From the NCBI GenBank assembly GCA_002329205.1, contig DCTC01000001.1, positions 582,623 through 646,622 on the forward strand: a stretch of DNA of 64,000 nt, given 5' to 3'. The notes under the pieces are model-generated. The model ran no database searches. It had not been told where the DNA came from and worked only from the letters and a program-made list of their open reading frames with translations. A program made the position numbers and the translations under genes. This DNA is from Candidatus Roizmanbacteria bacterium UBA1450 (GTDB taxonomy: Bacteria; Patescibacteriota; Microgenomatia; UBA1406; GWC2-37-13). Shown here piece by piece: positions 17,990 through 26,663 of this stretch (within the stretch, counting starts at the first letter, position 1; each line of letters begins with the position of its first letter).

Positions 17990-18982
17990 ATGCCATCGTC
18001 CCGTAATACAACGATTGATTTTCTGCGTGGTTTAGCGGTTCTTCTCATGATTTTTGTCCATGCTACTGCATATTTTTGGCGGGACAAAACAGTATATATG
18101 TTGTGGGACTATACACACATTATTGTACCGTTATTTGTATTTTGCTCAGCGTTCATTTTTTTCCAAAAGGAAAAACCTGTGCTCCTATCCTTTGAATATA
18201 TTTTCAAGAGACTTAAGCGTCTCGTATTCCCGTACTATATCTACCTCGTTTTATTTGTTGTATTGGGACTGGTAAGTAATCCTCAAGGCGTCACATTCGA
18301 AAAAATCATAAAACAAATCTTGCTGGGACAGGGCAGAGATATCGGCTGGCTCGTTATTTTGTTTACCTATCTTCTTTTCTTGATTCCAATTATTCATTTC
18401 ATGTATAAAGCAAAAAAAGGACTTTTTATTATTTTAGCAATTGCCAGCACATCCTCTACCGTACTTCTGCTTTTTTATACGGTTCCAGTTCCATTCCGAT
18501 TTGTGATGTGGCTCCCGTGGAGTTTCTTCCTCATTCAAACGCTGCTTTTCTCACAATATCACGCGAACAAATATGTTGCTATCGGAACTCTGGCTTTCTC
18601 TTCTCTTGCATTTTTTCTATCGCGGGATATTTTGTTGGGACAACACAAGACGCTTGTTTTAACCGAGAATAAGTATCCGCCGAATCTCTATTATCTTTCC
18701 TATGGAATCTTTTTTACTACTATCTTTTATTATTTCCATATAGTAATTAATAAAAATGAATTTTATAAAAATCATATACAAAAATGGTTTAATTTCCTGA
18801 GTAATCACTCTTATTCTCTCTTTTTTATCCATTTCCTCTTTGTAAAACTTTTCGTGGACTATGGCTGGTATAAAATCCTCGGCTGGTGGTGGTTTTTTAT
18901 AGCACTGGTGGTGCTGTCCGTTCTGACGCAGGAGGGAATGAATTACGCAAATAGAACGCTGCTAAAAAAACGACCTCTATAA
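17990..18982 (+). CDS. Acyltransferase 3 family membrane protein
   Basis: A 330-residue multi-pass membrane protein of the acyltransferase-3 (OafA/YrhL) family, which transfers acyl groups, often acetyl, to surface sugars or cell-wall components. It begins TTIDFLRGLAVLLMIFVHA, with the family's R-G-x-A and the catalytic-type His, and has about ten hydrophobic segments. There is no fused SGNH domain. The promoter region is shared with the divergent signal peptidase gene. The exact substrate cannot be read from the sequence. Confidence 0.85.
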   Translation: MPSSRNTTIDFLRGLAVLLMIFVHATAYFWRDKTVYMLWDYTHIIVPLFVFCSAFIFFQKEKPVLLSFEYIFKRLKRLVFPYYIYLVLFVVLGLVSNPQGVTFEKIIKQILLGQGRDIGWLVILFTYLLFLIPIIHFMYKAKKGLFIILAIASTSSTVLLLFYTVPVPFRFVMWLPWSFFLIQTLLFSQYHANKYVAIGTLAFSSLAFFLSRDILLGQHKTLVLTENKYPPNLYYLSYGIFFTTIFYYFHIVINKNEFYKNHIQKWFNFLSNHSYSLFFIHFLFVKLFVDYGWYKILGWWWFFIALVVLSVLTQEGMNYANRTLLKKRPL

Positions 18983-18987
18983 AAAGA

Positions 18988-19446
18988 TTAAACTTCTTCC
19001 CCCGTACCGTCTGCATACCCTATGAGTGTCGCTTCTGAAATAATATGACCGGTCATCGAATATGAAACTTCCTCGAAATCAGCATCATCCGAAGCTTCCA
19101 GCACGGCATCAAGAGCATACACGGTAAAATGATAAAAATGTCTCCCGTTAAAGTATTTGTGACAAGGACCTTCGTATCCGTACGTTCCACCGTTGCAAAT
19201 TCCTTCTGTGGCACCCTGTGGTACAGTATCCTCCTCTATTTCGGTTGTTGTAGGGAGCATGTTATAAAGCAGCCAATGGATCCACGCCTTCGGCTTGGCA
19301 TCCATATCCCGGACGACAAGTACGAGACTTTGCGTATTGTAAGGGACATCCGAGATTGAGACAGGCGGATTTATATTGTCTCCCATACAGGTGTATTTTG
19401 ATGGTATTTTCTGTTCATTTCCGAACGCTGGACTGGTGATTTTCAT
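18988..19446 (-). CDS. PEBP family protein (YbhB/YbcL-like)
   Basis: A 152-residue phosphatidylethanolamine-binding-protein family member. The signature regions are SPAFGNEQKIPSKYTC, NPPVSISDVP, VVRDMDAKPKAWIHWLLYN (with D-x-D and the ligand-pocket His) and the G-x-x-GPCHKYF loop. Bacterial YbhB-type proteins have no settled function. There is no signal peptide. TATACT nine bases before the ATG suggests a leaderless transcript. Only five bases separate it from the convergent acyltransferase gene. Confidence 0.92.
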   Translation of the reverse strand: MKITSPAFGNEQKIPSKYTCMGDNINPPVSISDVPYNTQSLVLVVRDMDAKPKAWIHWLLYNMLPTTTEIEEDTVPQGATEGICNGGTYGYEGPCHKYFNGRHFYHFTVYALDAVLEASDDADFEEVSYSMTGHIISEATLIGYADGTGEEV

Positions 19447-19503
19447 ATACGAAGAAGTATAGGATATATCCCGTCAAAAAGGGTTAAATACCCGTAAGAA
19501 TTC

Positions 19504-21192
19504 TTATTTTTTTTCTATATTGAAGAAAGCAAAACCGCTCTGCGGGATGGAAAGCCGGCCGGGAGCACGAAGATTGAATGCTTTTTTAAAATCTGCACCG
19601 CTCAATGTTACTCCGTTAATAGTCACACCGTTTGTACTTCCGTCACCTTGGCTTACGGAGACATTGTTTGCACTGTCAATCCCGCCGTATTTTTTAGCGA
19701 CATCCCGGAGATCCGACATGCTGTATGGATTTCCGGACCAGCATGAAGAAACAGGTGAAATACGTTCAACTTCCTCACTAGTCCCTTTTGTCAACACGAG
19801 TGCAGCGTTTACGATATCAGCCATTTCTTCAGGAGAAAGCCATGGATTTGCCCGTCCGCACTTGTCACTGTTTACGCTGTATCCTTGGGTATACCACGCT
19901 TTATAAAGCCATGGGGATCCTCCCATCTTTTCATATGCTTTATCAATAAAATTTCCGCCGCCGCCTCGGTCCGTTGTATCCCAGCCGCTTGTTGAGAGAT
20001 ATCCTCCGGAAGTAGATGAATAGAAAGTTACAACATCTTCAAGAACCTGACCTTTGGTCGCGTCTACCGCCTGTCTCCATGCATCGGGAGGATTGTCTGA
20101 TTTGTCTTTTCGGAATACCTGACAAGCCTCAGTTGTACAGATTTCCGTTCCTTGTGTTTTGTAACGATACGCATACGTTCTTGCTGCAATAGCCTGTGCT
20201 TTGAGTGCCTCCGGATGCCAGGAAGACGGCATCTCCGCGATTCCATAAAGATAAGTTGTTTCAAAATCGATATCGCCGTATCCGGCCACCTTGATCGTTC
20301 CGCCAGTATCTTTGCTCACCGGTTCTTTGCCGTAATATGCACTCAAAATCTGTTTATAATCCTGTCCATTCCCTGCCCGACCTCGTGCTCCGTATTGGCT
20401 CATACCTTTTCTGTGGGTATAAGCACCGAACGAAAAGACGGCAAAATATCCTCCGGGTGCTGACTCGCGAAATCCTTTGATAGAAGCGTTGTAATCATCT
20501 GCCAGTTCACTGTCTCCGATATTGACTGTAAATCCTCCGGATCTTGCATTGATGATTTCCTGCTGTCTGGCAGAAAGCGCGGCAATTTCATTTTTGAGAT
20601 TCTCCTGATGCCGCTTGGCGCTTAAGACCTCTCCCTCTAAAAATTTCGATTGCTCATCAATTGATTGTTTGATCGGAATAAGTCGCTCTTTTTCACTTTC
20701 CAGAGCCAGTTTTTTTTCTTCGATATTTTTGACCAACATGACCACGCGTACAATTGCCTGTCTGTCATCATCCAAAAGATTCTGCTGATAGGTAAATTGC
20801 TTGAGAAATGAACTAAAATTATCGGAAACAAGAATTTCAAGCAATGCATCTTTAGATCGTCCTTTTTGTTTGTAAAATGAAGCCACCCGCTGATCAAGAA
20901 GCTCCTTTTGCAAAGCCAGTTTCTCTTCGCCTGTTTTGATTTCCTTTTCCTTTACAGTTATGTCTGTTTCAATTTTAGTTACCTGTCCTTTGATATTTTC
21001 CAGCTGCTGGTTGAGGTTTGCCAGTTGCTGTTCATTTGTTTCGGTTGCTTTTGTTGAATCATCCAGTGATTTCTGAAGTTCTTCCAGTTTTTTGTTGATA
21101 TCCTCAAGCTCATCTGCCTGCACTAAACCATACCCTGTAGTGGTAAATATCAATGCCAAAGCCAATAAAACAGATAGAAAAACACGTTTCAT
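19504..21192 (-). CDS. SpoIID/LytB-domain protein with N-terminal coiled coil
   Basis: A 562-residue exported protein. An N-terminal signal peptide of about 26 residues is followed by a long coiled coil (about residues 28-210) like that of peptidoglycan hydrolase activators (EnvC/PcsB type). A SpoIID domain then runs from about KGMSQYGARGRAGNGQ to the Ser-Gly-Gly segment FYSSTSGGYLSTS. SpoIID enzymes are lytic transglycosylases acting on glycan strands lacking stem peptides. The C-terminus carries a small beta domain. The start chosen is ATG 21192, seven bases after TATAAT, rather than 21201. It is likely to act in cell-wall remodelling together with PBP2. Confidence 0.88.
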   Translation of the reverse strand: MKRVFLSVLLALALIFTTTGYGLVQADELEDINKKLEELQKSLDDSTKATETNEQQLANLNQQLENIKGQVTKIETDITVKEKEIKTGEEKLALQKELLDQRVASFYKQKGRSKDALLEILVSDNFSSFLKQFTYQQNLLDDDRQAIVRVVMLVKNIEEKKLALESEKERLIPIKQSIDEQSKFLEGEVLSAKRHQENLKNEIAALSARQQEIINARSGGFTVNIGDSELADDYNASIKGFRESAPGGYFAVFSFGAYTHRKGMSQYGARGRAGNGQDYKQILSAYYGKEPVSKDTGGTIKVAGYGDIDFETTYLYGIAEMPSSWHPEALKAQAIAARTYAYRYKTQGTEICTTEACQVFRKDKSDNPPDAWRQAVDATKGQVLEDVVTFYSSTSGGYLSTSGWDTTDRGGGGNFIDKAYEKMGGSPWLYKAWYTQGYSVNSDKCGRANPWLSPEEMADIVNAALVLTKGTSEEVERISPVSSCWSGNPYSMSDLRDVAKKYGGIDSANNVSVSQGDGSTNGVTINGVTLSGADFKKAFNLRAPGRLSIPQSGFAFFNIEKK

Positions 21193-21260
21193 ATATATCA
21201 TTATAACCCATCTCTTTACTCCATCAACGTAAGAGCTTCAAATACGCTATACTGTAAATC

Positions 21261-22316
21261 ATGAAAAAGATAATGATCTTTTTATTATTCTTCATCAGTG
21301 TGCTTCTTTTTGCACCATCCAGCGCCTCAGCTCAACGGGTAGCGGAGTGTGATTCATGCGGGTATTGTAAAGGAAGACCGGTTCCGGAAAACTGGAACTC
21401 CTGTGCCCTCTGTCTCTATCCCAATATCGTTGACAAAAATACTCAAGCCTCTTCTGACATCACCCTCCGTATCGTCACCAATCCCGCTCCTGACCCCAAT
21501 AATCCCAATAACATCATTCATAACCGTCCCCCTCAACCTGCTGAAGGTAAATACTACACCCAACTCGGCTGTATCGATACCGGTTTCAACTCCTTCCGTG
21601 ATGCAAGCGCAGCAGGTGGTGTCCTCAACTTTATCCTCAACAATCTTATGTTCCCCATTGTCGGTACCCTCGCCTTTGTCGTCATTATCTACGGCGCCTT
21701 CATCCTTGCTACCGCTCAAGGTGATCAGTTCAAAATCGCTCAAGGCAAACGTATGATCACGAGCGCCATCGTCGGCGTCCTCTTTACCTTCGGAGTCGTC
21801 CTCATCGTAAATATAATCGGAAGTGATATTTTGAGAATCCCAGGATTTGATCGGGGAACAGAAATAACATTTGTCGGGTATGGTTCTCCAACATATGAGG
21901 CTGGTAAAACGGTATATCCTAATATCTCCGTACGACTTGATGATAAAGAAGTAGCAGTAATCGATGCTTTAAAAGGAAGCAGCAGCAGTCGTGAAACAAG
22001 AAGAGTAACACTGCCTGTGAAACTTGATCTCACCAATAACGCTGATATCCAGCGTATCAAATTAGTATTTACCAATGATTTATGTTTGACAAGATCAAAT
22101 CCGGGGTCATGCTGTCTCTCCGCCTCACCACATCCTTTCTGCAGCAGACCGGCAAGCGAGTATTATAATGATAGAAATATTTTCAACTACCGTATATTGT
22201 TTGATAATAAACCTTGCACTTCACGAAAATTAAGCACCGACTCTAATCCTCGTTCCGATGGAACGCTTCTGGGGAATTACTGGGGACAGGTATATTATTA
22301 CTGTGATCAAATATAA
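21261..22316 (+). CDS. VirB2/TrbC-like membrane protein with C-terminal domain
   Basis: A 351-residue exported protein. A signal peptide (about residues 1-24, ending SASA-Q) precedes a Cys-rich segment (CDSCGYCKG). Two hydrophobic helices follow: NNLMFPIVGTLAFVVIIYG, and one near MITSAIVGVLFTFGVVLIV, joined by a short basic loop. This is the pattern of VirB2/TrbC pilin-like proteins. About 150 residues of beta-type extension with cysteines follow the helices. It may be the pilin-like partner of the PrgI/VirB4 genes at 1.4-4.7 kb. Bases 21400 to about 21830 use markedly more C-ending codons than the rest. TATACT sits seven bases before the ATG. Confidence 0.7.
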   Translation: MKKIMIFLLFFISVLLFAPSSASAQRVAECDSCGYCKGRPVPENWNSCALCLYPNIVDKNTQASSDITLRIVTNPAPDPNNPNNIIHNRPPQPAEGKYYTQLGCIDTGFNSFRDASAAGGVLNFILNNLMFPIVGTLAFVVIIYGAFILATAQGDQFKIAQGKRMITSAIVGVLFTFGVVLIVNIIGSDILRIPGFDRGTEITFVGYGSPTYEAGKTVYPNISVRLDDKEVAVIDALKGSSSSRETRRVTLPVKLDLTNNADIQRIKLVFTNDLCLTRSNPGSCCLSASPHPFCSRPASEYYNDRNIFNYRILFDNKPCTSRKLSTDSNPRSDGTLLGNYWGQVYYYCDQI

Positions 22317-22318
22317 CA

Positions 22319-23311
22319 TTAGAGCACATATATCAGAAGAAAGACCATGAAGCCCCACAGAAAGATTGTAATAAGGAGTGGTCTGTCGGTTGTAATGATT
22401 TTTTCAGGCCTTTCTCCCTCTTCTTTTTCATATAGTAGTTGCGCATAACGGGAGATCCCGTACACAACAAATGGAATTGTAAGCATCATGAGTTTTCGTG
22501 CTTCCAGATTGGGAAAATATTCTGAGATATTTGTAATAATATTTTGCTTTTCGCAGTTCTGAATATCCCGTGGTTTTTCATACAATTGTTCACAAATTGA
22601 CGGACCGTTGTAGGTGCTTTGCTGCGATGGATCAATATAAAGCGTGTATGTGTATAATGCATATGAAACAATTGTCAGGGTAGCAAATGTCGTAGAAAGG
22701 AAATACAACATATGATTTTTGTACCGATATAATGACTCTCGTGTATCCTTGCCGTGGGTCACAAGCTCTGCATGCCGTTTGACGGAAGCCATGAACAACG
22801 ATATAAAAAAGATAGTCATCAAAAGCCAAATCGGCACATGATACCCTGTGGCGACCACACCGGCAAGCGTTCGCAACACAAAAGAAAGAGATATCGTAAA
22901 TATATCAATAACAGGATATCTCTTAAGATACAGAGAATAATAAAAATGAAGAAGTAAAAAGAATAATGAAAGAAAGAAAAAGCCGAGAGAGAACGTCAGT
23001 GAGATAAGGAGAGATGCGAGCGTCAAAACGAAAACAATAAAGGTAGCCTGTGGAATTGAAATTAACCCCGCAGCTATAGGTCTGTGCTTTTTTGTCGGAT
23101 GTTTCTTGTCATATTGGTAGTCAATAATATCATTGAGGACGTATGAGGTGGATGATAAAAGACAAAAAATGAAAAAGGCGCCAATTGTTTTATAAAGAAG
23201 TGTAAAATCAAATAATTCTCCCGCAAACAAAATAGCTGCAAAGATAATAAAATTCTTTATCCACTGATTGACACGAAGAGCCCGGGCATAAACGAGGATA
23301 GTTTGTTTCAT
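22319..23311 (-). CDS. UbiA-family prenyltransferase (decaprenyl-phosphate phosphoribosyltransferase-like)
   Basis: A 330-residue membrane protein of the UbiA superfamily with about nine membrane helices. The first Asp-rich motif is NDIIDYQYDKKHPTKKHRPI and the second lies near VKRHAELVTHGKDTRESL. The opening ALRVNQWIKNFIIFAAILF matches decaprenyl-phosphate 5-phosphoribose synthase (DPPR synthase), which makes polyprenyl-phosphoribose for arabinan or other cell-surface glycans. The start used is ATG 23311, nine bases after TATAAT, rather than 23329. The downstream partner enzymes of the mycobacterial pathway are not in the window. Confidence 0.85.
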   Translation of the reverse strand: MKQTILVYARALRVNQWIKNFIIFAAILFAGELFDFTLLYKTIGAFFIFCLLSSTSYVLNDIIDYQYDKKHPTKKHRPIAAGLISIPQATFIVFVLTLASLLISLTFSLGFFFLSLFFLLLHFYYSLYLKRYPVIDIFTISLSFVLRTLAGVVATGYHVPIWLLMTIFFISLFMASVKRHAELVTHGKDTRESLYRYKNHMLYFLSTTFATLTIVSYALYTYTLYIDPSQQSTYNGPSICEQLYEKPRDIQNCEKQNIITNISEYFPNLEARKLMMLTIPFVVYGISRYAQLLYEKEEGERPEKIITTDRPLLITIFLWGFMVFLLIYVL

Positions 23312-23341
23312 GCTGTCTAGATTATACACTATTTTATGTAG

Positions 23342-23638
23342 TTATATGACTTTGAGAAGGCGGAAAAACAGAAAGCTTATAAAATAGAAGATAATCACCT
23401 GAAAGATCGGGAGATACAATGTCAGGAATATTGAGACAATTGCCAGAATAAAAAATGCTTCATTGTGAATTGCCGGAAGGAGACCTTTTGTGATAAGCAT
23501 AAGAATCACCATAGTCAGAAGGACTTGTTTATCAAACCACCAGATATCCCAGCCGAAAAGAAGTGCGAATCCCAGCAGAAAACTGGCTATGATCAAAAAT
23601 ATTTCTTTTGTATCAAAGAAAAACGGTCCAAAATACAT
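23342..23638 (-). CDS. Small hypothetical membrane protein
   Basis: A 98-residue protein made almost entirely of three or four hydrophobic helices with short polar turns (FDTKEIF, WWFDKQ, PAIHNEA). No family is recognised. It lies just upstream of the UbiA gene on the same strand, 30 bases away, and may be co-transcribed with it. Confidence 0.55.
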   Translation of the reverse strand: MYFGPFFFDTKEIFLIIASFLLGFALLFGWDIWWFDKQVLLTMVILMLITKGLLPAIHNEAFFILAIVSIFLTLYLPIFQVIIFYFISFLFFRLLKVI

Positions 23639-23683
23639 ATATAAATCATTCTATACAACTTATAATTCTTTCACAACATATTC

Positions 23684-24088
23684 TTATTCCAAAGGAACAT
23701 ATACAGTAACTGTTCGTCCGTCTTCAAGTGTTATATTGTGCACCTCAAGCTGTGTTCCCCCTTCAATTTTGACATAAGACTGGCCGGTCGCCGGATCTTC
23801 GGCCGCATAAACTCCTTTTGCAATAGGTGTAAAACTGGCTCCTGTCGGCGCATCGGTTACTTGTAATTCTGCTGTCATAACGCCTTCATCAGTCTTTCCT
23901 GGCGCAAATGGATTTCTGACGAAAGCGACCAAATCTGCAGGAGCCTTCCGCAATTCTGCAAAAAAATTGGGGTTCACCTGTGGAGAGTCGGCAATAAATA
24001 CTCTTGGGCTCACGGAAACAGTTAGTAAAAACGCACCAAGAATTGCTCCCAGTGTCACTATCCTTTTTTTTGTTTTTCGTTTATTCAT
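23684..24088 (-). CDS. Hypothetical exported protein
   Basis: A 134-residue protein with a basic N-terminus and one hydrophobic segment (about residues 9-29) acting as a signal peptide or anchor. A soluble, mostly beta domain follows, ending in VEGGT-like strands and HNITLEDGRTVTVYVPLE. No family is recognised. It starts three bases after the stop of the Thr/Pro-rich gene at 24092, so the two are probably co-translated and exported together. Confidence 0.6.
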   Translation of the reverse strand: MNKRKTKKRIVTLGAILGAFLLTVSVSPRVFIADSPQVNPNFFAELRKAPADLVAFVRNPFAPGKTDEGVMTAELQVTDAPTGASFTPIAKGVYAAEDPATGQSYVKIEGGTQLEVHNITLEDGRTVTVYVPLE

Positions 24089-24091
24089 ATG

Positions 24092-25327
24092 TTATTTAGT
24101 TAAACTCTCCCAATCAGAACGAGTCATAAAGTAACTACTACATTCTTTTGTTTGTGGTCCTTCGTTGGGCCGTATAAGACATGAGTCTGCTACGGTATCG
24201 CTTTGTACCGTTACCGTGCCGGACTGAGTAATTCGTGATGATCCCCATATCGGTACATAAAGCGTATAAGGTGTGGGCGTCGGAGGTGGACCGTTTTGAA
24301 GTAGAGGAAGAAATGTTTGGTTCGGTGTCGGTGTTACACCGCCATTCTGAACGATTGGAAGATAAACGGTGTTTGGTTTAGGTGTGGGTGTAGGACAAGA
24401 CGTACGTCCGGTACAGCGATTGAGCGTTGCACACCATATTTCAGGACTCGCACACTGTCCGGGCGCCGGTGTTAAGGTTATACAGTCAACATCACCTATA
24501 TATGTGCATCTTCCATCTGTTGTGTTTGGTATAGGTGTGGCAGTGGGCGCCGGTTGCGTAGGTTGTTGATTTGTGGGCGGACTGGTGGGTTGTGAAGCAG
24601 GAGGATTGGTCGGCTGGGCGACTGGCGTACTTGTTGGTTGACTAGCCGGTTGATTCGTGGGAGCCGGAGCGGTAGTTCCTCCACAGCTGCCGGAATCTCT
24701 GGAAAAGGTGCAGGTAAGCGTCGCTTGAGCATTGGGACAAGCCGCAGAATTTGCGACGCGTCCGGTATACGTCACTGTTTTTGTACCGTTTGATACCGTT
24801 ATGGGCGATCCTGTCCAGGTGGGAATGTAGGTAAAAAAATTGCTGACATTTTTATTCCATCCGTTCGGTCCGGCCACATGTACGCCGTCTTTGGCAAGCG
24901 TAATGTCACCGTCTCCACCTTGACTGACAAAACGAATTGTTACATCAAATTTTCCATCTCCAGTTTTATTCACATCTCCTTCAAGGTAGAAACATCCTGG
25001 AACAGAATTTTGAGACGTTCCGCCCGTCCCTCCTCCTCCGCGACATTGCTGCTCATACGGAACATTTTGCCAGAGACAGGTCCCGTTTTGGCAGGACTCC
25101 CAATCTCGACATCCATCTGTTCCACCACATCCCCGTGCATCTGCCCCACCTCTATTGGGGGAACACAATCCTCCAGGGCCATCCCCTTCATTTGCTCGTG
25201 TTTGAGTTGTTTGAGTGTTGCGGTTTAGAGTAGTTGTAAGAAGTGTCGCCACTCCCATAAGGACCAACATGCCGACAACAACAATGGTAGATATTTCTCC
25301 ACGAGAACTGAAGATTATTTTTCTCAT
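24092..25327 (-). CDS. Exported Thr/Pro-rich surface protein
   Basis: A protein of about 411 residues with an N-terminal hydrophobic segment after MRKIIFSSRGEIS. It contains a Cys/Gly-rich region with CRDWESCQNGTCLW, a beta-type domain (residues about 110-215), and a Pro/Thr-rich half with PTNPP and PTPTP linkers. Near the C-terminus three short hydrophobic repeats, YLPIVQNGG, FLPLLQNGP and LYVPIWGSS, alternate with PTPTP linkers. The start at ATG 25327 follows a TATATT box; a TTG at 25366 is less likely. It is probably cell-surface exposed. Function unknown. Confidence 0.7.
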   Translation of the reverse strand: MRKIIFSSRGEISTIVVVGMLVLMGVATLLTTTLNRNTQTTQTRANEGDGPGGLCSPNRGGADARGCGGTDGCRDWESCQNGTCLWQNVPYEQQCRGGGGTGGTSQNSVPGCFYLEGDVNKTGDGKFDVTIRFVSQGGDGDITLAKDGVHVAGPNGWNKNVSNFFTYIPTWTGSPITVSNGTKTVTYTGRVANSAACPNAQATLTCTFSRDSGSCGGTTAPAPTNQPASQPTSTPVAQPTNPPASQPTSPPTNQQPTQPAPTATPIPNTTDGRCTYIGDVDCITLTPAPGQCASPEIWCATLNRCTGRTSCPTPTPKPNTVYLPIVQNGGVTPTPNQTFLPLLQNGPPPTPTPYTLYVPIWGSSRITQSGTVTVQSDTVADSCLIRPNEGPQTKECSSYFMTRSDWESLTK

Positions 25328-25417
25328 TACATTATTAAATATACTGTATACAAAAGGCAACTTCAATTGAATACCCGTGTAAAATCCGTTATGATGTAGG
25401 CGATCATTTATTTTCTT

Positions 25418-26494
25418 ATGTCACGACCATATCTTATAATTCCCGCAATTATCGAACAACCCACATGGGGCGGTCATTACATTATTGATTTAAAGGGCTG
25501 GCGTGACCGTAAAGAATTTAAGAATGTAAAGGTTGGACAAAGCTACGAACTATGGGGAGAAACAAAACTGGCAACGAGTATCATGGATTCTACAAACCCT
25601 TTATTTGATTTGAATAATGCAGAGATGGCATCCATCCCAATCAGGGACACACTTGCTGAAGGTGAACAAATGCCTCTTCTTATCAAACTAAACCAAGCTT
25701 TAGGAAACTCCTTTCAGCTTCATATTAAACCAGAAACGAAAAGCGACCGCTGGCTTCCAAAACCGGAATCATGGTATTTTCTGGAAAACGGCTTTATTAC
25801 GCTGGGTGTAAAAAAAGGATTGAATATTGATGAATATAAAACAATATGTGAGGAAATTTATGCATATATGCAGGATCTGAGCCAAAAGATTTTGTCAGGA
25901 GATATCACTCTTGAAAATGCAAGACGCGAAGCTCACGGGTTTATCAAAGAAAAAAATCCATGGCATTTTGTGAATCAGCATCAAACGGAAAAATATGACC
26001 TTATTGATCTATCGATGGGTGCAATTCATCATTCATGGGAAGAAAATAAAGAATATGCTCCTCTTGGAAATATCGTCTTTGAGGTGCAGCTTGACGCGAG
26101 TGATGATGCTGCGACGATCAGGAGTTTTGACCAGGGAAAAATAAAAGATGACGGCACCATAAGAAAACTTGATATTGAGGATTATTTTGAGCATCTTGAT
26201 ACCGATCCCGTGCATAATACGATTGAGTATATGAAACGGAACCGGGAAGGTGAAAAACTCCTTCGTACCCGTTTCTATTCTGTTGATATTCTTGAAATAA
26301 CAGATGCGCAACAAATTGAGACAGATAACCGCTTCAACCATCTGTATGTCAGAGACGGTGATATTTCTGTCACGGCGGGAAACACTACCGTACGTGTCAC
26401 AAGAGGCCACTCCTGCTTTATCCCCTCCTCTGTCTCTACGTATAAAATACAATCAAATAATGGGACATCGGTTATATTGAAAACTTTTATTTAA
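25418..26494 (+). CDS. manA: Mannose-6-phosphate isomerase, class I-like
   Basis: A 358-residue cupin-fold sugar isomerase resembling type I phosphomannose isomerase, which interconverts fructose-6-phosphate and mannose-6-phosphate. Seen are EQPTWGGHYI at the start, the metal-ligand motif QLHIKPE (Q-x-H), a lone helical insertion, and the later GAIHHSW and C-terminal cupin strands ending with RVTRGHSCFIPSS. The spacing is looser than in E. coli ManA, so the substrate could be another sugar phosphate. It lies upstream of phosphoglucose isomerase on the same strand, which gives a hexose-phosphate pair. Confidence 0.8.
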   Translation: MSRPYLIIPAIIEQPTWGGHYIIDLKGWRDRKEFKNVKVGQSYELWGETKLATSIMDSTNPLFDLNNAEMASIPIRDTLAEGEQMPLLIKLNQALGNSFQLHIKPETKSDRWLPKPESWYFLENGFITLGVKKGLNIDEYKTICEEIYAYMQDLSQKILSGDITLENARREAHGFIKEKNPWHFVNQHQTEKYDLIDLSMGAIHHSWEENKEYAPLGNIVFEVQLDASDDAATIRSFDQGKIKDDGTIRKLDIEDYFEHLDTDPVHNTIEYMKRNREGEKLLRTRFYSVDILEITDAQQIETDNRFNHLYVRDGDISVTAGNTTVRVTRGHSCFIPSSVSTYKIQSNNGTSVILKTFI

Positions 26495-26527
26495 CATTAC
26501 TAATTTTTATTGTCTCAATCTCGAAAA

Positions 26528-26624
26528 TGAGCTTCGTCAGCAGACGGACTAATTTGATCTTCACTCGGACCCTCCCTATTCGGGTCTCCAAATTGAGCTC
26601 AAAAAGTCCTTCTACACTGACTTT
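26528..26624 (+). ncRNA. Candidate structured leader upstream of pgi
   Basis: The 169-base gap before pgi folds as a three-way junction by eye. Outer helix TGAGCT (26528-26533) pairs with AGCTCA (26596-26601). Hairpin CGTC-AGCA-GACG is at 26535-26546. Helix AATTTG (26551-26556) pairs with CAAATT (26589-26594) and encloses GGACCC/GGGTCT (26567-26572 and 26582-26587). A further hairpin AAAGTC/GACTTT follows at 26603-26624. It matches no riboswitch family I know. There is no U-run, so it is not a plain terminator. Confidence 0.45.
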
Positions 26625-26663
26625 CGCAAAATTTCCTCGATTTAAAACAATAAATTAATACAT

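Noticed and set aside
21349..21756. 135- and 129-codon frames overlapping the VirB2-like gene
   Set aside because: They follow from the C-rich codon block; the signal peptide and helices in the main frame are clearly the coding sequence.
26530..26600. Hammerhead on the minus strand of the pgi leader
   Set aside because: CTGACGA is present, but the matching GAAA and cleavage triplet are absent.
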